64,000 nucleotides of DNA. It comes from Leclercia sp. AS011 (lineage in GTDB: Bacteria > Pseudomonadota > Gammaproteobacteria > Enterobacterales > Enterobacteriaceae). The notes under the pieces were generated by a model that did no database searches, had not been told where the DNA came from, and was given only the letters and a program-made list of their open reading frames with translations. The stretch lies in NCBI RefSeq assembly GCF_037152535.1, contig NZ_JBBCMA010000001.1, positions 1,426,001 to 1,490,000 on the forward strand, written 5' to 3'. This document shows positions 15,345-24,788 of this stretch, piece after piece (within the stretch, counting starts at the first letter, position 1; each line of letters starts with the position of its first letter). A program made the translations under genes and the position numbers.

Positions 15345-16844
15345 ATGGGATGGAATTTTAAAAACCTGTTTAAACGAAAACAGGCCAAACAAGAACCACG
15401 AAACCGCCATCTATTTTGGAAAAAGAAAGCGATCATTGATTCAGATGTTCGCAAATTCGAAGAAGATTTAAACAGTCGTTCAATGGGTTTATCTGAAAGT
15501 ATCGGTGATCGGTTAGATGAAAACCGGGGAGTATTCCACGGCAACATTAACAAACAGATCCGTTCCGCACACCAGCGGTTAATTGATGTTTGTCGAAATC
15601 TGGCAATGGAAAACCCGTTCGGTGCCAGGTACGCACAAATGACCGTAGACAACGTTGTTGGTACTGGCTTATTCCCTCGTACACAAATGACCCTACCAAC
15701 AGGCGAACTCGATAAACGAACCAACCTGATGCTGGATAAGCTCTTTTACCGTTGGTCAGAAAATAAAGAACGTGTATCACTCAACGGTCAGTTTGATTTC
15801 TATGAATTCTGTCAACTGGTCGAACGGCAACGAATTATCGACGGTGAAGTATTCATTATCATGCACCGTGAAGACGGCGATCTGAAACTCGAAATGATCC
15901 CGGCTAACCGTTGCGACATCACCCACGATGCCCGTTTAGACGATAACCGCGTAATTAAATCGGGTATCACCTACGACGAACGCACCATGAAGCCGTTAAG
16001 TTACTGGTTTAAAAGGGTTGACCTCATGACCCAAACGGAAACTTACGATTACGTTGAATACGACGCGGAAGAAGTGATCCACTATTTTGAACCGAAACAA
16101 ATCGACCAGTTACGCGGTATTTCTGATTTCGTTCCAGTGATTAAAACCGTTTCCCAACTTGATGCATACGTTCACACCTCGATTATTCAGGCGCGTGTAG
16201 CTGCTAGTTCAATGGCGTTTATCACTCAGGATAAATCAAACGATCTTCTTGAAGACGACGAAGAAGATAAAGAGCTAATCGCGGAATATTCGCCGGGAAC
16301 CATCAACCTTCTAAATCCAGGTCAGGATATCAAATCGGTTCAGGCTAATACCCAGGCGCAAGAGTTTACCGGATGGGTAAACAAAATTGAGTCGGTGATC
16401 GCTATGGGGCTGGGTTGCTTTAAACAGGCTCTAACAGGCGATATCACCGGGGTTAACTACTCAAGCGCCCGATTCGGTGACTTGATGCAACAATCCCGCT
16501 ACCGCGCCTTACAGCGCCGTTTAATCAATACCGTTCTTACCCGTGTATACCGTGAATTCCTACAGAATCTTGTTGATGAACAAATTGCAGAAGTTCCGGT
16601 AAACAAAGCGATGTTTGATACGACCTGGATTAAACCAGAAGTTAAAAACGTTGACCCCGAAAAAGAAATCAAATCCAAAATCCTGATGATTGAAAACGGA
16701 CTTGTTTCACGCCGTCAGGTAATCGAGGAAATGGGGCTGGATCCAGACAAGGTAGATTTAGCAATTGCCGAAGATGATTTTAAACCCGCTGAAAAAACCT
16801 CTCTAAATAACAGTGCCAATCAGGAAAATCCGCAAGAGGATTAA
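15345..16844 (+). CDS. Portal protein (lambda gpB family), 499 aa
   Basis: Forms the dodecameric gate for DNA at one capsid vertex. Family features include an N-terminal basic region, ARYAQMTVDNVVGTG at about residues 90-104, a long central domain with EMIPANRCD and HYFEPKQIDQLRG, and the C-terminal ITGVNYSSARFGDLMQQSR (about 366-384) typical of lambda-type portals. Length matches. It starts two bases after the preceding stop and ends two bases before the protease-capsid gene, so translation is probably coupled. Confidence 0.93.
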   Translation: MGWNFKNLFKRKQAKQEPRNRHLFWKKKAIIDSDVRKFEEDLNSRSMGLSESIGDRLDENRGVFHGNINKQIRSAHQRLIDVCRNLAMENPFGARYAQMTVDNVVGTGLFPRTQMTLPTGELDKRTNLMLDKLFYRWSENKERVSLNGQFDFYEFCQLVERQRIIDGEVFIIMHREDGDLKLEMIPANRCDITHDARLDDNRVIKSGITYDERTMKPLSYWFKRVDLMTQTETYDYVEYDAEEVIHYFEPKQIDQLRGISDFVPVIKTVSQLDAYVHTSIIQARVAASSMAFITQDKSNDLLEDDEEDKELIAEYSPGTINLLNPGQDIKSVQANTQAQEFTGWVNKIESVIAMGLGCFKQALTGDITGVNYSSARFGDLMQQSRYRALQRRLINTVLTRVYREFLQNLVDEQIAEVPVNKAMFDTTWIKPEVKNVDPEKEIKSKILMIENGLVSRRQVIEEMGLDPDKVDLAIAEDDFKPAEKTSLNNSANQENPQED

Positions 16845-16846
16845 AA

Positions 16847-18727
16847 ATGAAATTACGCCGTAATTTAAATATTGCGGCGCGAGATCTACAGGTTGAAACG
16901 GACAACGAAACAGGTGAATTAATTTTCAAAGTCCGTTTCAGTTCAGAATATCCAGTACCCCGCGAAATATACGACCAATACGGCGACCCCGCTGTATACG
17001 GTGAAGTTCTTTTACACGGATCCCAGGATAACGCTGATTTATCGCGCCTCAATGATGGCGTAGCAAGTCTTTTATTCAACCACGATTACGATCAGCACTT
17101 AGGGATAATTGTTCCTGGTTCTGCGTTTATCGATATTGATGAAAAAGCAGGTTACGCAAAAGTAAGATTTTCTAAAGTCGGGAATTTGGCAAATGAAATC
17201 GCCGCCAAAGTTCGCGAAGGAACCATTTCAAATATTAGTTTCGGGTACTCACTCGATTCTTATTCAATTGACGACGAAAACAAATTGATTCTGGTTGATC
17301 GATGGAGTGTTAACGAAATTTCTTTCGTAACAGTACCCGCCGACCCGAATGCATTTCTAGTCCGTTCCGAAAATGGCTCCCTAAATATATTCAAACGAGG
17401 CAATTCGCCCAAATCAATTAAACAAGAGATTAAAACCATGACCAAACGCCAGAAACGTCAGACCGAAGACGAAATTGAACTGCTGGAAAACGCAGAAGAA
17501 GAAATTGAAGAAGTAGTTGAGGAAGTTGAAGCCGAAATTACCGAAGAAGAAGAAGAACGCGACGAAGTAGACGAACAAGTTGTTGAAGCCGTCGATATTG
17601 CCGCAGTTGCGGAAGCCGTAATGGAAATTATCGAAGAACGCGGAAAACGTTCCATCAAAAAAAATAAGGTACGCAATGTAATGACAATTAAAAAAGATAC
17701 CATCAAAACTCTGGAACAGCGCTTCGATCTGGGTAAAGCAATTCGCTCCCGCGTGGAAGGTACTCCGCTGACTGGTGCTGAACTCGAATACCATCAGGAA
17801 GGCGAACGTAAAGCCCGTGGCGCAGGTCGTTCTGCTTCCGCTATCCATATTCCGGTAAGTGCGCTCCGTGCGGCTCCGTCATACGCTCAGACTTCCGCAA
17901 GCGCTGATAAAATTCAGGTCGATGATATGCGTATGGATTCCTTCGTGGAACTCCTCATGCAGCAATCTCTGATCGGTAAACTGGGTGTTCAGACCCTGAC
18001 CGGGCTACAGGATCGTTCCGTACTGGTTCCACGTCAGAAATCAACCGCTGTTGATAGCTTCGGTTTCATCGCGGAAGGTGAAGACGTTCCAGGCGGTAAA
18101 GGTGCATATGATAACGTTTCTCTGACCCCGAAAACCTTCGGTGGTGAAACCGTAATCAACCGTCGTACCCTGCTGACTACCCCAGGTATTCAGGCGCGTA
18201 TTGCTTCTGATCTGGTTCGTAACTCCGCTATCGCTCTGGAAAAAGCTATGTTCGGCGCTACCGATCTGGCTAACGCTCCGAAATCCCTGATCACTCAGAT
18301 TTCTGATCTGAAAACCGGTACTGCTAACTGGGATTACAAGAATTTCCTCGCGACTATCGCGGCGATGGTTGACCGTGGTGTACCAGAATCCGCTATCAGC
18401 TTCGCTATGAAAGGCGCAACCCTGGCAGAACTGAAAGGCATCCTGAAAGACGCTAACAGCCTGGGTATCTATCTGGTTGGTGATGATAACTTGCTGTGCG
18501 GTCGTCCGATTGCATCAAGCGGTATCTTCGACGGCGCTCACATGATCGCGGGTGACTTCTCCGGCATCACCATCGGTGAATGGGCTGGCCTGTCTCTGGA
18601 CGTGGATCCATATACCGAAGCTCGAAACGGTGGCGTGTGTCTGCGTGTGTTCGCGGATCTGGATTGGGCTGTTACTGGTCAGGACGGCTCTCTGGTGAAC
18701 CTGAAAAAAGGCACCGTGACCAAATAA
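16847..18727 (+). CDS. Fused prohead protease, scaffold and HK97-type major capsid protein, 626 aa
   Basis: Residues about 1-185 are an S78-type prohead protease: FNHDYDQHLG (catalytic His near 78) and ISNISFGYS (catalytic Ser near 129). Residues about 197-275 are very acidic and coiled-coil-like (E/V repeats), resembling an HK97 delta scaffold. Residues about 279-626 are an HK97-fold major capsid protein (PRQKSTAVDSFGF, VINRRTLLTTP, LSLDVDPYTEARNG). Protease-capsid fusions are known in other phages. Two in-frame ATGs, at 17438 and 17681, could give scaffold-capsid or capsid alone. Codon use changes to highly expressed type after about 17700. Confidence 0.93.
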   Translation: MKLRRNLNIAARDLQVETDNETGELIFKVRFSSEYPVPREIYDQYGDPAVYGEVLLHGSQDNADLSRLNDGVASLLFNHDYDQHLGIIVPGSAFIDIDEKAGYAKVRFSKVGNLANEIAAKVREGTISNISFGYSLDSYSIDDENKLILVDRWSVNEISFVTVPADPNAFLVRSENGSLNIFKRGNSPKSIKQEIKTMTKRQKRQTEDEIELLENAEEEIEEVVEEVEAEITEEEEERDEVDEQVVEAVDIAAVAEAVMEIIEERGKRSIKKNKVRNVMTIKKDTIKTLEQRFDLGKAIRSRVEGTPLTGAELEYHQEGERKARGAGRSASAIHIPVSALRAAPSYAQTSASADKIQVDDMRMDSFVELLMQQSLIGKLGVQTLTGLQDRSVLVPRQKSTAVDSFGFIAEGEDVPGGKGAYDNVSLTPKTFGGETVINRRTLLTTPGIQARIASDLVRNSAIALEKAMFGATDLANAPKSLITQISDLKTGTANWDYKNFLATIAAMVDRGVPESAISFAMKGATLAELKGILKDANSLGIYLVGDDNLLCGRPIASSGIFDGAHMIAGDFSGITIGEWAGLSLDVDPYTEARNGGVCLRVFADLDWAVTGQDGSLVNLKKGTVTK

Positions 18728-18741
18728 TCCTTTTTTAAATC

Positions 18742-18770
18742 AACCCCGGTTAATAGCCGGGGTTTTTTAT
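18742..18770 (+). terminator. Terminator after the capsid gene
   Basis: AACCCCGG (18742-18749) and CCGGGGTT (18757-18764), 7-base loop, then TTTTTT. It is followed within 5 bases by the TAAATA element. Confidence 0.9.
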
Positions 18771-18789
18771 TGCCTAAATAATGCAATAA
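18767..18789 (+). promoter_or_regulatory. Hairpin TTATTGC/GCAATAA with TAAATA in the loop
   Basis: TTATTGC (18767-18773) and GCAATAA (18783-18789) form a perfect 7-bp stem whose loop is CTAAATAAT, directly after the capsid terminator and 14 bases before the next start. The order is terminator, motif, gene. Confidence 0.55.
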
Positions 18790-18802
18790 ACGAGGATTAA
18801 TC

Positions 18803-19096
18803 ATGCGCATTAAATTTAAAAAGCAACAGATTAAATCATTACTGTCATTAGGCGAATATTACCCGAAAGAAAACGGCGCTCCTGTTTTGGGAATTATTGA
18901 CCAGACTCCAATTAGCGAAGGAGTACAGGCAACTAGTACGTTAATGATTACGGTCGAAAAAGGAACGTTGATCCCAAACGACGTTATCACATACGAAAAT
19001 AAACAATATCGTGTTTCGAATGTTGTTGATGATCTTTCCGGTTTGGTTGACTGCCTGCTAACAACTAAAAATAAAGGATACCGTGACTATGACTGA
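18803..19096 (+). CDS. Probable head-tail connector (gpFII-like), 97 aa
   Basis: Small beta-rich protein located right after the capsid gene, where HK97 and lambda-type phages keep the head-closure or tail-attachment protein. The pattern with DVITYENKQYRVSNVVDD followed by VDCLLTTK resembles head-closure proteins of about 100 residues that end in a beta strand. The start at 18803 follows CGAGGA. It overlaps the next gene by 8 bases. Confidence 0.6.
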   Translation: MRIKFKKQQIKSLLSLGEYYPKENGAPVLGIIDQTPISEGVQATSTLMITVEKGTLIPNDVITYENKQYRVSNVVDDLSGLVDCLLTTKNKGYRDYD

Positions 19097-19502
19097 TCAA
19101 TTACCACGATTAGCATTAAAACGAAGATTAGAAGACATTATTACGGATGAATTGGGATTCAACCTTGTACCCGCTTTCACTGTAGAAATTACAGAAGACG
19201 TTCAAGTAGTAATCGAGTCTACTTACGAAACCTTCCAAAAGATCGATCTAAATAGTTCAGCATTGAAAGCAACAGTAACGTTTGAAGTTATTGCCTTTTC
19301 AATGAACAAAGAAAAACAGGTACACGACGCAGTTTTGAAATTGCTAAACCTGAAACCCAGCGATTTTAGAAACGCTATCCCCTTTAAAGTAACCGCCGTT
19401 ACACCAACCAACGCTATCACATCTTATCTGGATGAAGCGTCAAAAGGTCACATTGTCGCGGGGCTTACATTTGACCTTGATTACATTTACAGACGAGATT
19501 AA
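19089..19502 (+). CDS. Probable tail terminator or completion protein (gpU-like), 137 aa
   Basis: The ATG at 19089 follows AAAGGA; a GTG at 19083 is the alternative start. The gene overlaps the preceding stop. Size (about 137), alpha/beta character and position between connector and tail tube match tail terminator proteins, which cap the tail tube and join it to the head. The central segment SSALKATVTFEVIAFS and the C-terminal GLTFDLDYIYR are beta strands. Sequence similarity to lambda gpU is not evident by eye, so the call rests mostly on order. Confidence 0.55.
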   Translation: MTDQLPRLALKRRLEDIITDELGFNLVPAFTVEITEDVQVVIESTYETFQKIDLNSSALKATVTFEVIAFSMNKEKQVHDAVLKLLNLKPSDFRNAIPFKVTAVTPTNAITSYLDEASKGHIVAGLTFDLDYIYRRD

Positions 19503-19505
19503 CAC

Positions 19506-22500
19506 ATGGCAGATTTTCAAAATTTAAATGTGCCTACAGATATTTTTGTAGGTAATCATATTATTGTTTCTGTTTCGAATATTATTACTGATACCCCAAA
19601 TTTCGATGCCCCTGATTTTCAAGTAATCGATAATTTAGCGGCAATGCCTGAATTAAGCGAATCCAGAGAGATCCGTAGATTTGGCACTTTTGATAGTGAC
19701 TCAGAATCCGTTTTAGCTGGCGGTACTTCACTGGCTGAAACTGAACTGGTAGTTAACAAAGTGATCGGTGATCCGGTTCAACAGATGTTGTCCGATGCTA
19801 TCAACAACAAGAACCAGCTCCGTTTCCGTATTTTTTACGTAATGGATGGTGTCGAAAGCAGCGCGAAAACAGGTTACTTCCGTATCTTCAACGCTAACGT
19901 AATTTCAGAACGTACATCAGGCGATCAAGATCAGGTTGTCATGACTACATACGGGCTGGCTCCTCAAGAAATCCTTTTAGAAGGTGTCGCTAAAATCGGT
20001 GAACCCCTCTATACAGGTGCATACGGTATTGGCGCGGGTACTGTTGATTATCCGGGTATTGTGGATGTTAACGCCCTTTCCGGTAACAGGTTCGTACAGT
20101 TACAGGGTACGTCAGTAACTAACCCGTTCGGTGTTGATACCGCAATGTTGGCGCTACAGGGGAACGAAACCCAGGGCTGGCAGATGGCTGTTAACGCTAA
20201 CGGCAAACCGCTGATCCGTGTCCGTAACCTGGCCAACGGTGTTACTAACGGATGGGCTACCGTTTACACCAGCGAAGAAAAGCCAACCCCGGCAGCAATC
20301 AACGCTGTAGCGGTAGACGGTTCAAACCATATGACCGGAAACCTTCGCGCCCCAGAAGTACACGCGGCTAACTTCCGTTTCCGTCGCTTACCTGGTGTTG
20401 GGAACGTCGCAACAGCTACCCATAAGATCCAGGGTTCAAACGCTAACGATCAGGCGGTTGATCTGTTGTCTATGGTTCATAACGGTACTCTGGCAACGGT
20501 ATCAACGGGTATCTTTAACGGAACCTCACAGGTACAGGAAGCTGGTCAACGGGTTTACTCCCCTCGCAACATTCCAACCCCGGCAGTAATTGGCGCTCTG
20601 GCGCTCACTGGTGGCGTTTTAACGGGTGATCTGGCTGTACAGGGTACGGGTAACTTTAGCGCCCCGCTAACGGTTACTGGTGGCGTATACAAGATTGATC
20701 TGACTCCGGGTGATGTCAGCACCCCGCGTATCAACTTCAAGAACGCATCGAACACGGTTACAAGCTACGTTCAAGGTACGAACCATCTTGATCTTGTTCC
20801 TCAGTCGTCCAGTTATCAGGTTCGTATTGCTAACGGTCAGTTAAACCTGAACGGAACAGCGGCGAAAGTATTCACCGCAACCAACCTTACGATGTCAGCT
20901 ACCGCTGCAAACGGTGATTTTACCATTTCGGCTAACAGTACAACTGGTTCCCTGATTCTGGGTGCTAATACCGGTACTGCGGCAGGCAACCATAAAACGA
21001 AAAACGTTAAAGTTGCTTCTGATCTGGTTAACTCCAAAGACGAAGTAGTTATTAACGGTTCAACGGGTAAAATTAACGCTAAACTTTTAGACGTTGTTTA
21101 TTCTACCCCGGCTGAAATCGCTAACCTGTATTATTCAAAAAGTCAGATTGATACAAGTTTAGCTCTGTATTACAAGAAAACTGATTCTGATACTCGTTAT
21201 TATACTAAAACCCAAACTGATGCACTGTTTACCCCGTATTATACGAAAACTCAGATTGATGCAGGTTATTACACCAAAGCGCAAACTGATGCACTGTTTA
21301 CACCGTATTATACTAAAACCCAAACTGATGCACTGTTTACCCCGTACTATACGAAAACCCAAATTGAAACCAGTTTCAAAAACTATTACAACAAAACCGA
21401 GTCGGACGCTCGTTATTTGGTGGCTAGTGCTGTTGGTGGGATGGTAACAGAAGCGGCGTTAACCGCTGGGTTAGATAAGAAATTAAATCTTACTGGTGGT
21501 TCGTTAACTGGTGCTTTAAGTTCAACGGCGGCTATTACTACAACCAACTCTATTACTGCGAATAGTCACATTAACACCCGTGGTTATTTCCGTGTTGTTC
21601 GTGGTGGCGCTCCACTGATGCAGATGGTGAACACTACCGAATCCGCATCCGGTGCTATTCCAACTGGTGCAGTTAATATTGGTGAAATCCAATTTAGGTT
21701 AGCTTCTGCAACCACGGACGAAGGCGCAGGTTTGCACATGGGATCAATCGGCGCTCAACGAAACGGTAATACAGGCGGTTCCCGTACCTATATGTGGGCT
21801 AGGTCATACGATGCCACTACGCAGACATCAGCCACAACCGCACAGCTTGATTGTAACGGTGATCTAGGTTTAACCCGTGTTACTACTGGCGGTTTCCAGG
21901 TAACAACCGCACAAGGTATTACCCCGCCGTCAAACAGTGTTAACTATCTTACTGGTGCGCGTACTGCGGCTGGTGTTTTACGTCCTAGCGCTGACGGTAC
22001 GGCAAGCTATACGACCGCGTTAGCCCGTGCTTCTGGCCTTAACAATGATTTTGCTTTCGGCATGATCAACAACACCAACGGAACAGAAAACTTCGGTTTC
22101 TGGCGAGTGGTAAAGACTCGTACAGGTAACGGTTATGATGGTTACGGATGGTTGAACCAGAAAGGTGAATGGGAAGTACAACAGACCCTAGCAACTTATC
22201 GTATGGGTATTGCCCGTAACAGCACCACGGCGGCAGAAGCGGGAATGAACATCATTTCTAACCGTGGGTACATCGCGTTGGATAATCTTCCGGCGGCTCC
22301 TTCCGGTATGGGTTATCTTGCTTTCCGTGTCGCTAAAGTACACGCAACAGCTACCACTGATGATCCTTATGCTCAACAGGCTTTAGGTTTAGTAGGTTCT
22401 CAGATCAATACTACTGGTGACGGTCTGACTTTTATGGACGGTCGGAACAAAGCGGGAACCATGACCGCGCGTATTGCTTGCGATTCTGCTAATAACCGGG

Positions 22501-24074
22501 TTCAGGTTACACACGGTACGTTTATTTCAACAAATGGTATCGATTTAAACCCATCATTAGCGGGTGCTATTCGTGGTAAAAACGGCGCTGTAATTATCAG
22601 GGATCATAATAATGGTAACGTTACTATTTCCGCTGGTTTGAATACGGCTGGTACTACTACAGGCGGTATTCTTTACCTGGGTTATAATAACATCGGCACT
22701 TCATACAATAACTTCACCAGTTCCGTTGAAGTACCTGTACCGTTAAATGTTAAAGCTGCTTCTGCGTTTACCGGGTTATTAACTGCAAGTGGTGGTTTAA
22801 CTGTTTCCGCTGGTGCAACTTCATTAGCTGGTACTCTGGCTGTTGGTGGTACTTCTACGTTTACAGGTGCTTCTACCTTTACTGGTGCTGCAACGTTTAA
22901 CGGTACGATCACAACCAAAGAGATCATTGCTAACGGTAGTATTTCATCAAGAACAGGCAGCATTGCAACAAGAGCATCTACCGCAGATAACAGCGCTCAT
23001 ATGTGGTTCCAGAACCTTGACGGTGTTGAACGTGCATTAATTTGGGCTGATAAAAACGGCACGTTATTAATAAGGTCGAAAGGTGCTAAGGTTGATTTCC
23101 AAAACTCAAGCTTAGTAACAACCGCTGGTTTAACTTTAGGTGGTACAGCAACGTTAAACGGGAATACAGTTGCTAAAGCAGTAACCGCAACCAGTTTGTC
23201 TGTTTCAGGTGCAGTAACCGCAACTAGTTTAACTGTTTCCGGTGCAGTAACTTCGGATACTATTTCTACTGCTAGTAATATTGTGGCAAGAACTGGTTCT
23301 ATTACAGCGGCAGGCGGATCACTTTATTCAAATGGTGATGGTAACTCACACGTTTGGTTTATGGATAATTCTGGTAAAGAAAAAACAGTTCTTTATTCTA
23401 GCGGTGATAGACAGTTTAGTATTCGCACAATGTATGGCGGTGTTGGTCGTGAATGGAAATTCGGCGGCAACGGTATGATCAATGCTAGACAAGCTGTGTA
23501 TGGCGAAGACCAAGCATTGATACGAGGCGAAATTGAAGGCGGCGGTCATGATCGTTGGCAATCAAGAGCATCGGCTATACAGATGGATTGTCCTTCTGGT
23601 GACACTAGCGCATATAATGTTTTCAAAGCGACGGGGTGGAGTAAATCACATATTGCGGCTATGGATGTTCATATGCCTCAATGGAACGGTCAACATGCTA
23701 TCTGTAGATTGATGATCGGCAATTACGCTTATAAATTCCACGGTAACGGTAGTTTTCATTGTGGTGATGTTCAACAAACATCAGATGTCAGATTAAAACG
23801 GAATCTTGTTCAGATTGATTCCGCACTGGATAAAGTTGATCAACTTACTGGTTATTCTTACGAGAAGAAATCGAATCTTGATTCAACTGAATTCGATAAC
23901 AAAGAAGATGGTTTAATCGCGCAGGAATTACAGAAAGTATTGCCTAATTCTGTAAATGATAAAAATGACGTTCTGACTGTTAATTATTCCGGCGTTACCG
24001 CGTTACTGGTGGAAGCTGTTAAAGAACTCACCGCAAAAGTAAAAAACCTCGAAGCACAACTCAAAGGGGCTTAA
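19506..24074 (+). CDS. Tail-tube domain fused to long tail fibre with S74 chaperone, 1522 aa
   Basis: Residues about 11-165 align with the separate tail-tube protein encoded downstream (24165-24692): DIF-x-GN near the start, then PEL/PEI, a strand LVVNKV/LIINYI, and the last tube strand. Residues 170-1420 are fibre-like: repeated G-x-L-T-G and A-x-T-F motifs, and a YYTK repeat block (about residues 538-634). The last 100 residues form a peptidase S74 intramolecular chaperone: TSDVRLKRN near 1427 has the Ser-Lys pair for self-cleavage, followed by GLIAQEL and a C-terminal coiled coil. The fibre would be carried on the tail shaft or on a special tube ring. No stop or frameshift. Confidence 0.85.
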   Translation: MADFQNLNVPTDIFVGNHIIVSVSNIITDTPNFDAPDFQVIDNLAAMPELSESREIRRFGTFDSDSESVLAGGTSLAETELVVNKVIGDPVQQMLSDAINNKNQLRFRIFYVMDGVESSAKTGYFRIFNANVISERTSGDQDQVVMTTYGLAPQEILLEGVAKIGEPLYTGAYGIGAGTVDYPGIVDVNALSGNRFVQLQGTSVTNPFGVDTAMLALQGNETQGWQMAVNANGKPLIRVRNLANGVTNGWATVYTSEEKPTPAAINAVAVDGSNHMTGNLRAPEVHAANFRFRRLPGVGNVATATHKIQGSNANDQAVDLLSMVHNGTLATVSTGIFNGTSQVQEAGQRVYSPRNIPTPAVIGALALTGGVLTGDLAVQGTGNFSAPLTVTGGVYKIDLTPGDVSTPRINFKNASNTVTSYVQGTNHLDLVPQSSSYQVRIANGQLNLNGTAAKVFTATNLTMSATAANGDFTISANSTTGSLILGANTGTAAGNHKTKNVKVASDLVNSKDEVVINGSTGKINAKLLDVVYSTPAEIANLYYSKSQIDTSLALYYKKTDSDTRYYTKTQTDALFTPYYTKTQIDAGYYTKAQTDALFTPYYTKTQTDALFTPYYTKTQIETSFKNYYNKTESDARYLVASAVGGMVTEAALTAGLDKKLNLTGGSLTGALSSTAAITTTNSITANSHINTRGYFRVVRGGAPLMQMVNTTESASGAIPTGAVNIGEIQFRLASATTDEGAGLHMGSIGAQRNGNTGGSRTYMWARSYDATTQTSATTAQLDCNGDLGLTRVTTGGFQVTTAQGITPPSNSVNYLTGARTAAGVLRPSADGTASYTTALARASGLNNDFAFGMINNTNGTENFGFWRVVKTRTGNGYDGYGWLNQKGEWEVQQTLATYRMGIARNSTTAAEAGMNIISNRGYIALDNLPAAPSGMGYLAFRVAKVHATATTDDPYAQQALGLVGSQINTTGDGLTFMDGRNKAGTMTARIACDSANNRVQVTHGTFISTNGIDLNPSLAGAIRGKNGAVIIRDHNNGNVTISAGLNTAGTTTGGILYLGYNNIGTSYNNFTSSVEVPVPLNVKAASAFTGLLTASGGLTVSAGATSLAGTLAVGGTSTFTGASTFTGAATFNGTITTKEIIANGSISSRTGSIATRASTADNSAHMWFQNLDGVERALIWADKNGTLLIRSKGAKVDFQNSSLVTTAGLTLGGTATLNGNTVAKAVTATSLSVSGAVTATSLTVSGAVTSDTISTASNIVARTGSITAAGGSLYSNGDGNSHVWFMDNSGKEKTVLYSSGDRQFSIRTMYGGVGREWKFGGNGMINARQAVYGEDQALIRGEIEGGGHDRWQSRASAIQMDCPSGDTSAYNVFKATGWSKSHIAAMDVHMPQWNGQHAICRLMIGNYAYKFHGNGSFHCGDVQQTSDVRLKRNLVQIDSALDKVDQLTGYSYEKKSNLDSTEFDNKEDGLIAQELQKVLPNSVNDKNDVLTVNYSGVTALLVEAVKELTAKVKNLEAQLKGA
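21121..21410 (+). repeat. YYTK-type tandem repeats in the fibre gene
   Basis: The DNA repeats a roughly 27- to 54-base unit encoding YYTKTQTDALFTP and variants (YYSKSQID, YYKKTDSD, YYTKAQTD, YYNKTESD). Such YY-x-K repeats occur in trimeric phage fibres. Near-identical DNA copies at 21205-21245, 21280-21320 and 21310-21350 would allow recombination to change fibre length. Confidence 0.8.
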
Positions 24075-24105
24075 TGCCCCTCTGAAACTCAATTAATATC
24101 CTCAC

Positions 24106-24111
24106 TAAATA
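24106..24111 (+). promoter_or_regulatory. TAAATA motif before the tail-tube gene
   Basis: CTAAATA lies 53 bases upstream of the tail-tube start at 24165, after the small hairpin AGGGGC-TTAAT-GCCCCT (24065-24081) that overlaps the fibre-gene stop. Confidence 0.4.
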
Positions 24112-24164
24112 GAACAACAGGCCGGATCCTTTTTCGGCTCCCCTCTCTTAATAAGGCTTATAAC

Positions 24165-24692
24165 ATGGCTCAAGATATCTTTAGCGGAAATTACGTCTCC
24201 GCTTTTATTTCCGACGACGTAGACAATGCAACAATTAACGGCACCGCTTTTACTCAAGTTGCTGAACTGGCTAACTTCCCTGAAATCGGTGTAGATCGAA
24301 ACATCATCGAAGCTATTAACATGGGCGCTTCGAGTAACCGTAAACTGGTAGGTCGTGCAACCCTCCCGGATATTCCACTGATCATTAACTATATCCCGCA
24401 GGATACTACCCACGAGAAAATGAAACATCTTGCGACCACTGGTAAGAAGTTCCAGCTTAAACTGGTGTACTGGGTAGATGAAACTAAAACGTTTGGCCTT
24501 GCTCAGGTTTATAACGTTTATGTTGCGAACATGAGTATCACTGGCGGTACTGATGCTGTTGTTCAGCTAAGTTTCACCCTGGCATGTGACAAACTGATCG
24601 TGTCCGGTATTGTTGATACAACTGGCATTACCACACTTTCCGATGAAGTACCGGAATATACTCCGATTGTTATTCCCGAAGCGGCAAAGTGA
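24165..24692 (+). CDS. Major tail tube protein, 175 aa
   Basis: Subunit of the hollow siphophage tail tube. The beta-rich protein is of lambda gpV N-terminal-domain type. DIFSGNYVSAFI opens the fold; VAELANFPEIGVDRN, LIINYIPQDTTHEKM and VVQLSFTLACDKLI follow. It is about the right length for a tube protein without an Ig-like tail domain. It is paralogous to the first 165 residues of the upstream fibre fusion. ATAAGG upstream serves as ribosome binding site, and a strong terminator follows. Confidence 0.85.
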   Translation: MAQDIFSGNYVSAFISDDVDNATINGTAFTQVAELANFPEIGVDRNIIEAINMGASSNRKLVGRATLPDIPLIINYIPQDTTHEKMKHLATTGKKFQLKLVYWVDETKTFGLAQVYNVYVANMSITGGTDAVVQLSFTLACDKLIVSGIVDTTGITTLSDEVPEYTPIVIPEAAK

Positions 24693-24720
24693 TTTGACCT
24701 CTGGTAATACCGAATAATTC

Positions 24721-24746
24721 AAGCCCCTGTTACGGGGCTTTTTTAT
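24721..24746 (+). terminator. Terminator after the tail-tube gene
   Basis: AAGCCCCTG and CGGGGCTT pair around TTA and are followed by TTTTTT. Confidence 0.9.
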
Positions 24747-24749
24747 TTC

Positions 24750-24756
24750 ATAAATA
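24750..24756 (+). promoter_or_regulatory. ATAAATA motif after the tail-tube terminator
   Basis: CATAAATA starts a few bases after the terminator T-tract and 33-39 bases before the gpG-like start at 24789, again in the order terminator, motif, gene. Confidence 0.45.
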
Positions 24757-24788
24757 CAACAATAAATCCCAACTACAAAGGCTTTAAC

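Noticed and set aside
17414..17848. Antisense frame under the acidic scaffold region, rich in F
   Set aside because: It is the reverse complement of GAA/GAG-rich coding DNA (TTC/CTT runs), not a real protein.
21121..21410. Tandem repeats considered as a CRISPR array
   Set aside because: The units lie in frame in a fibre gene and lack unique spacers of constant length.
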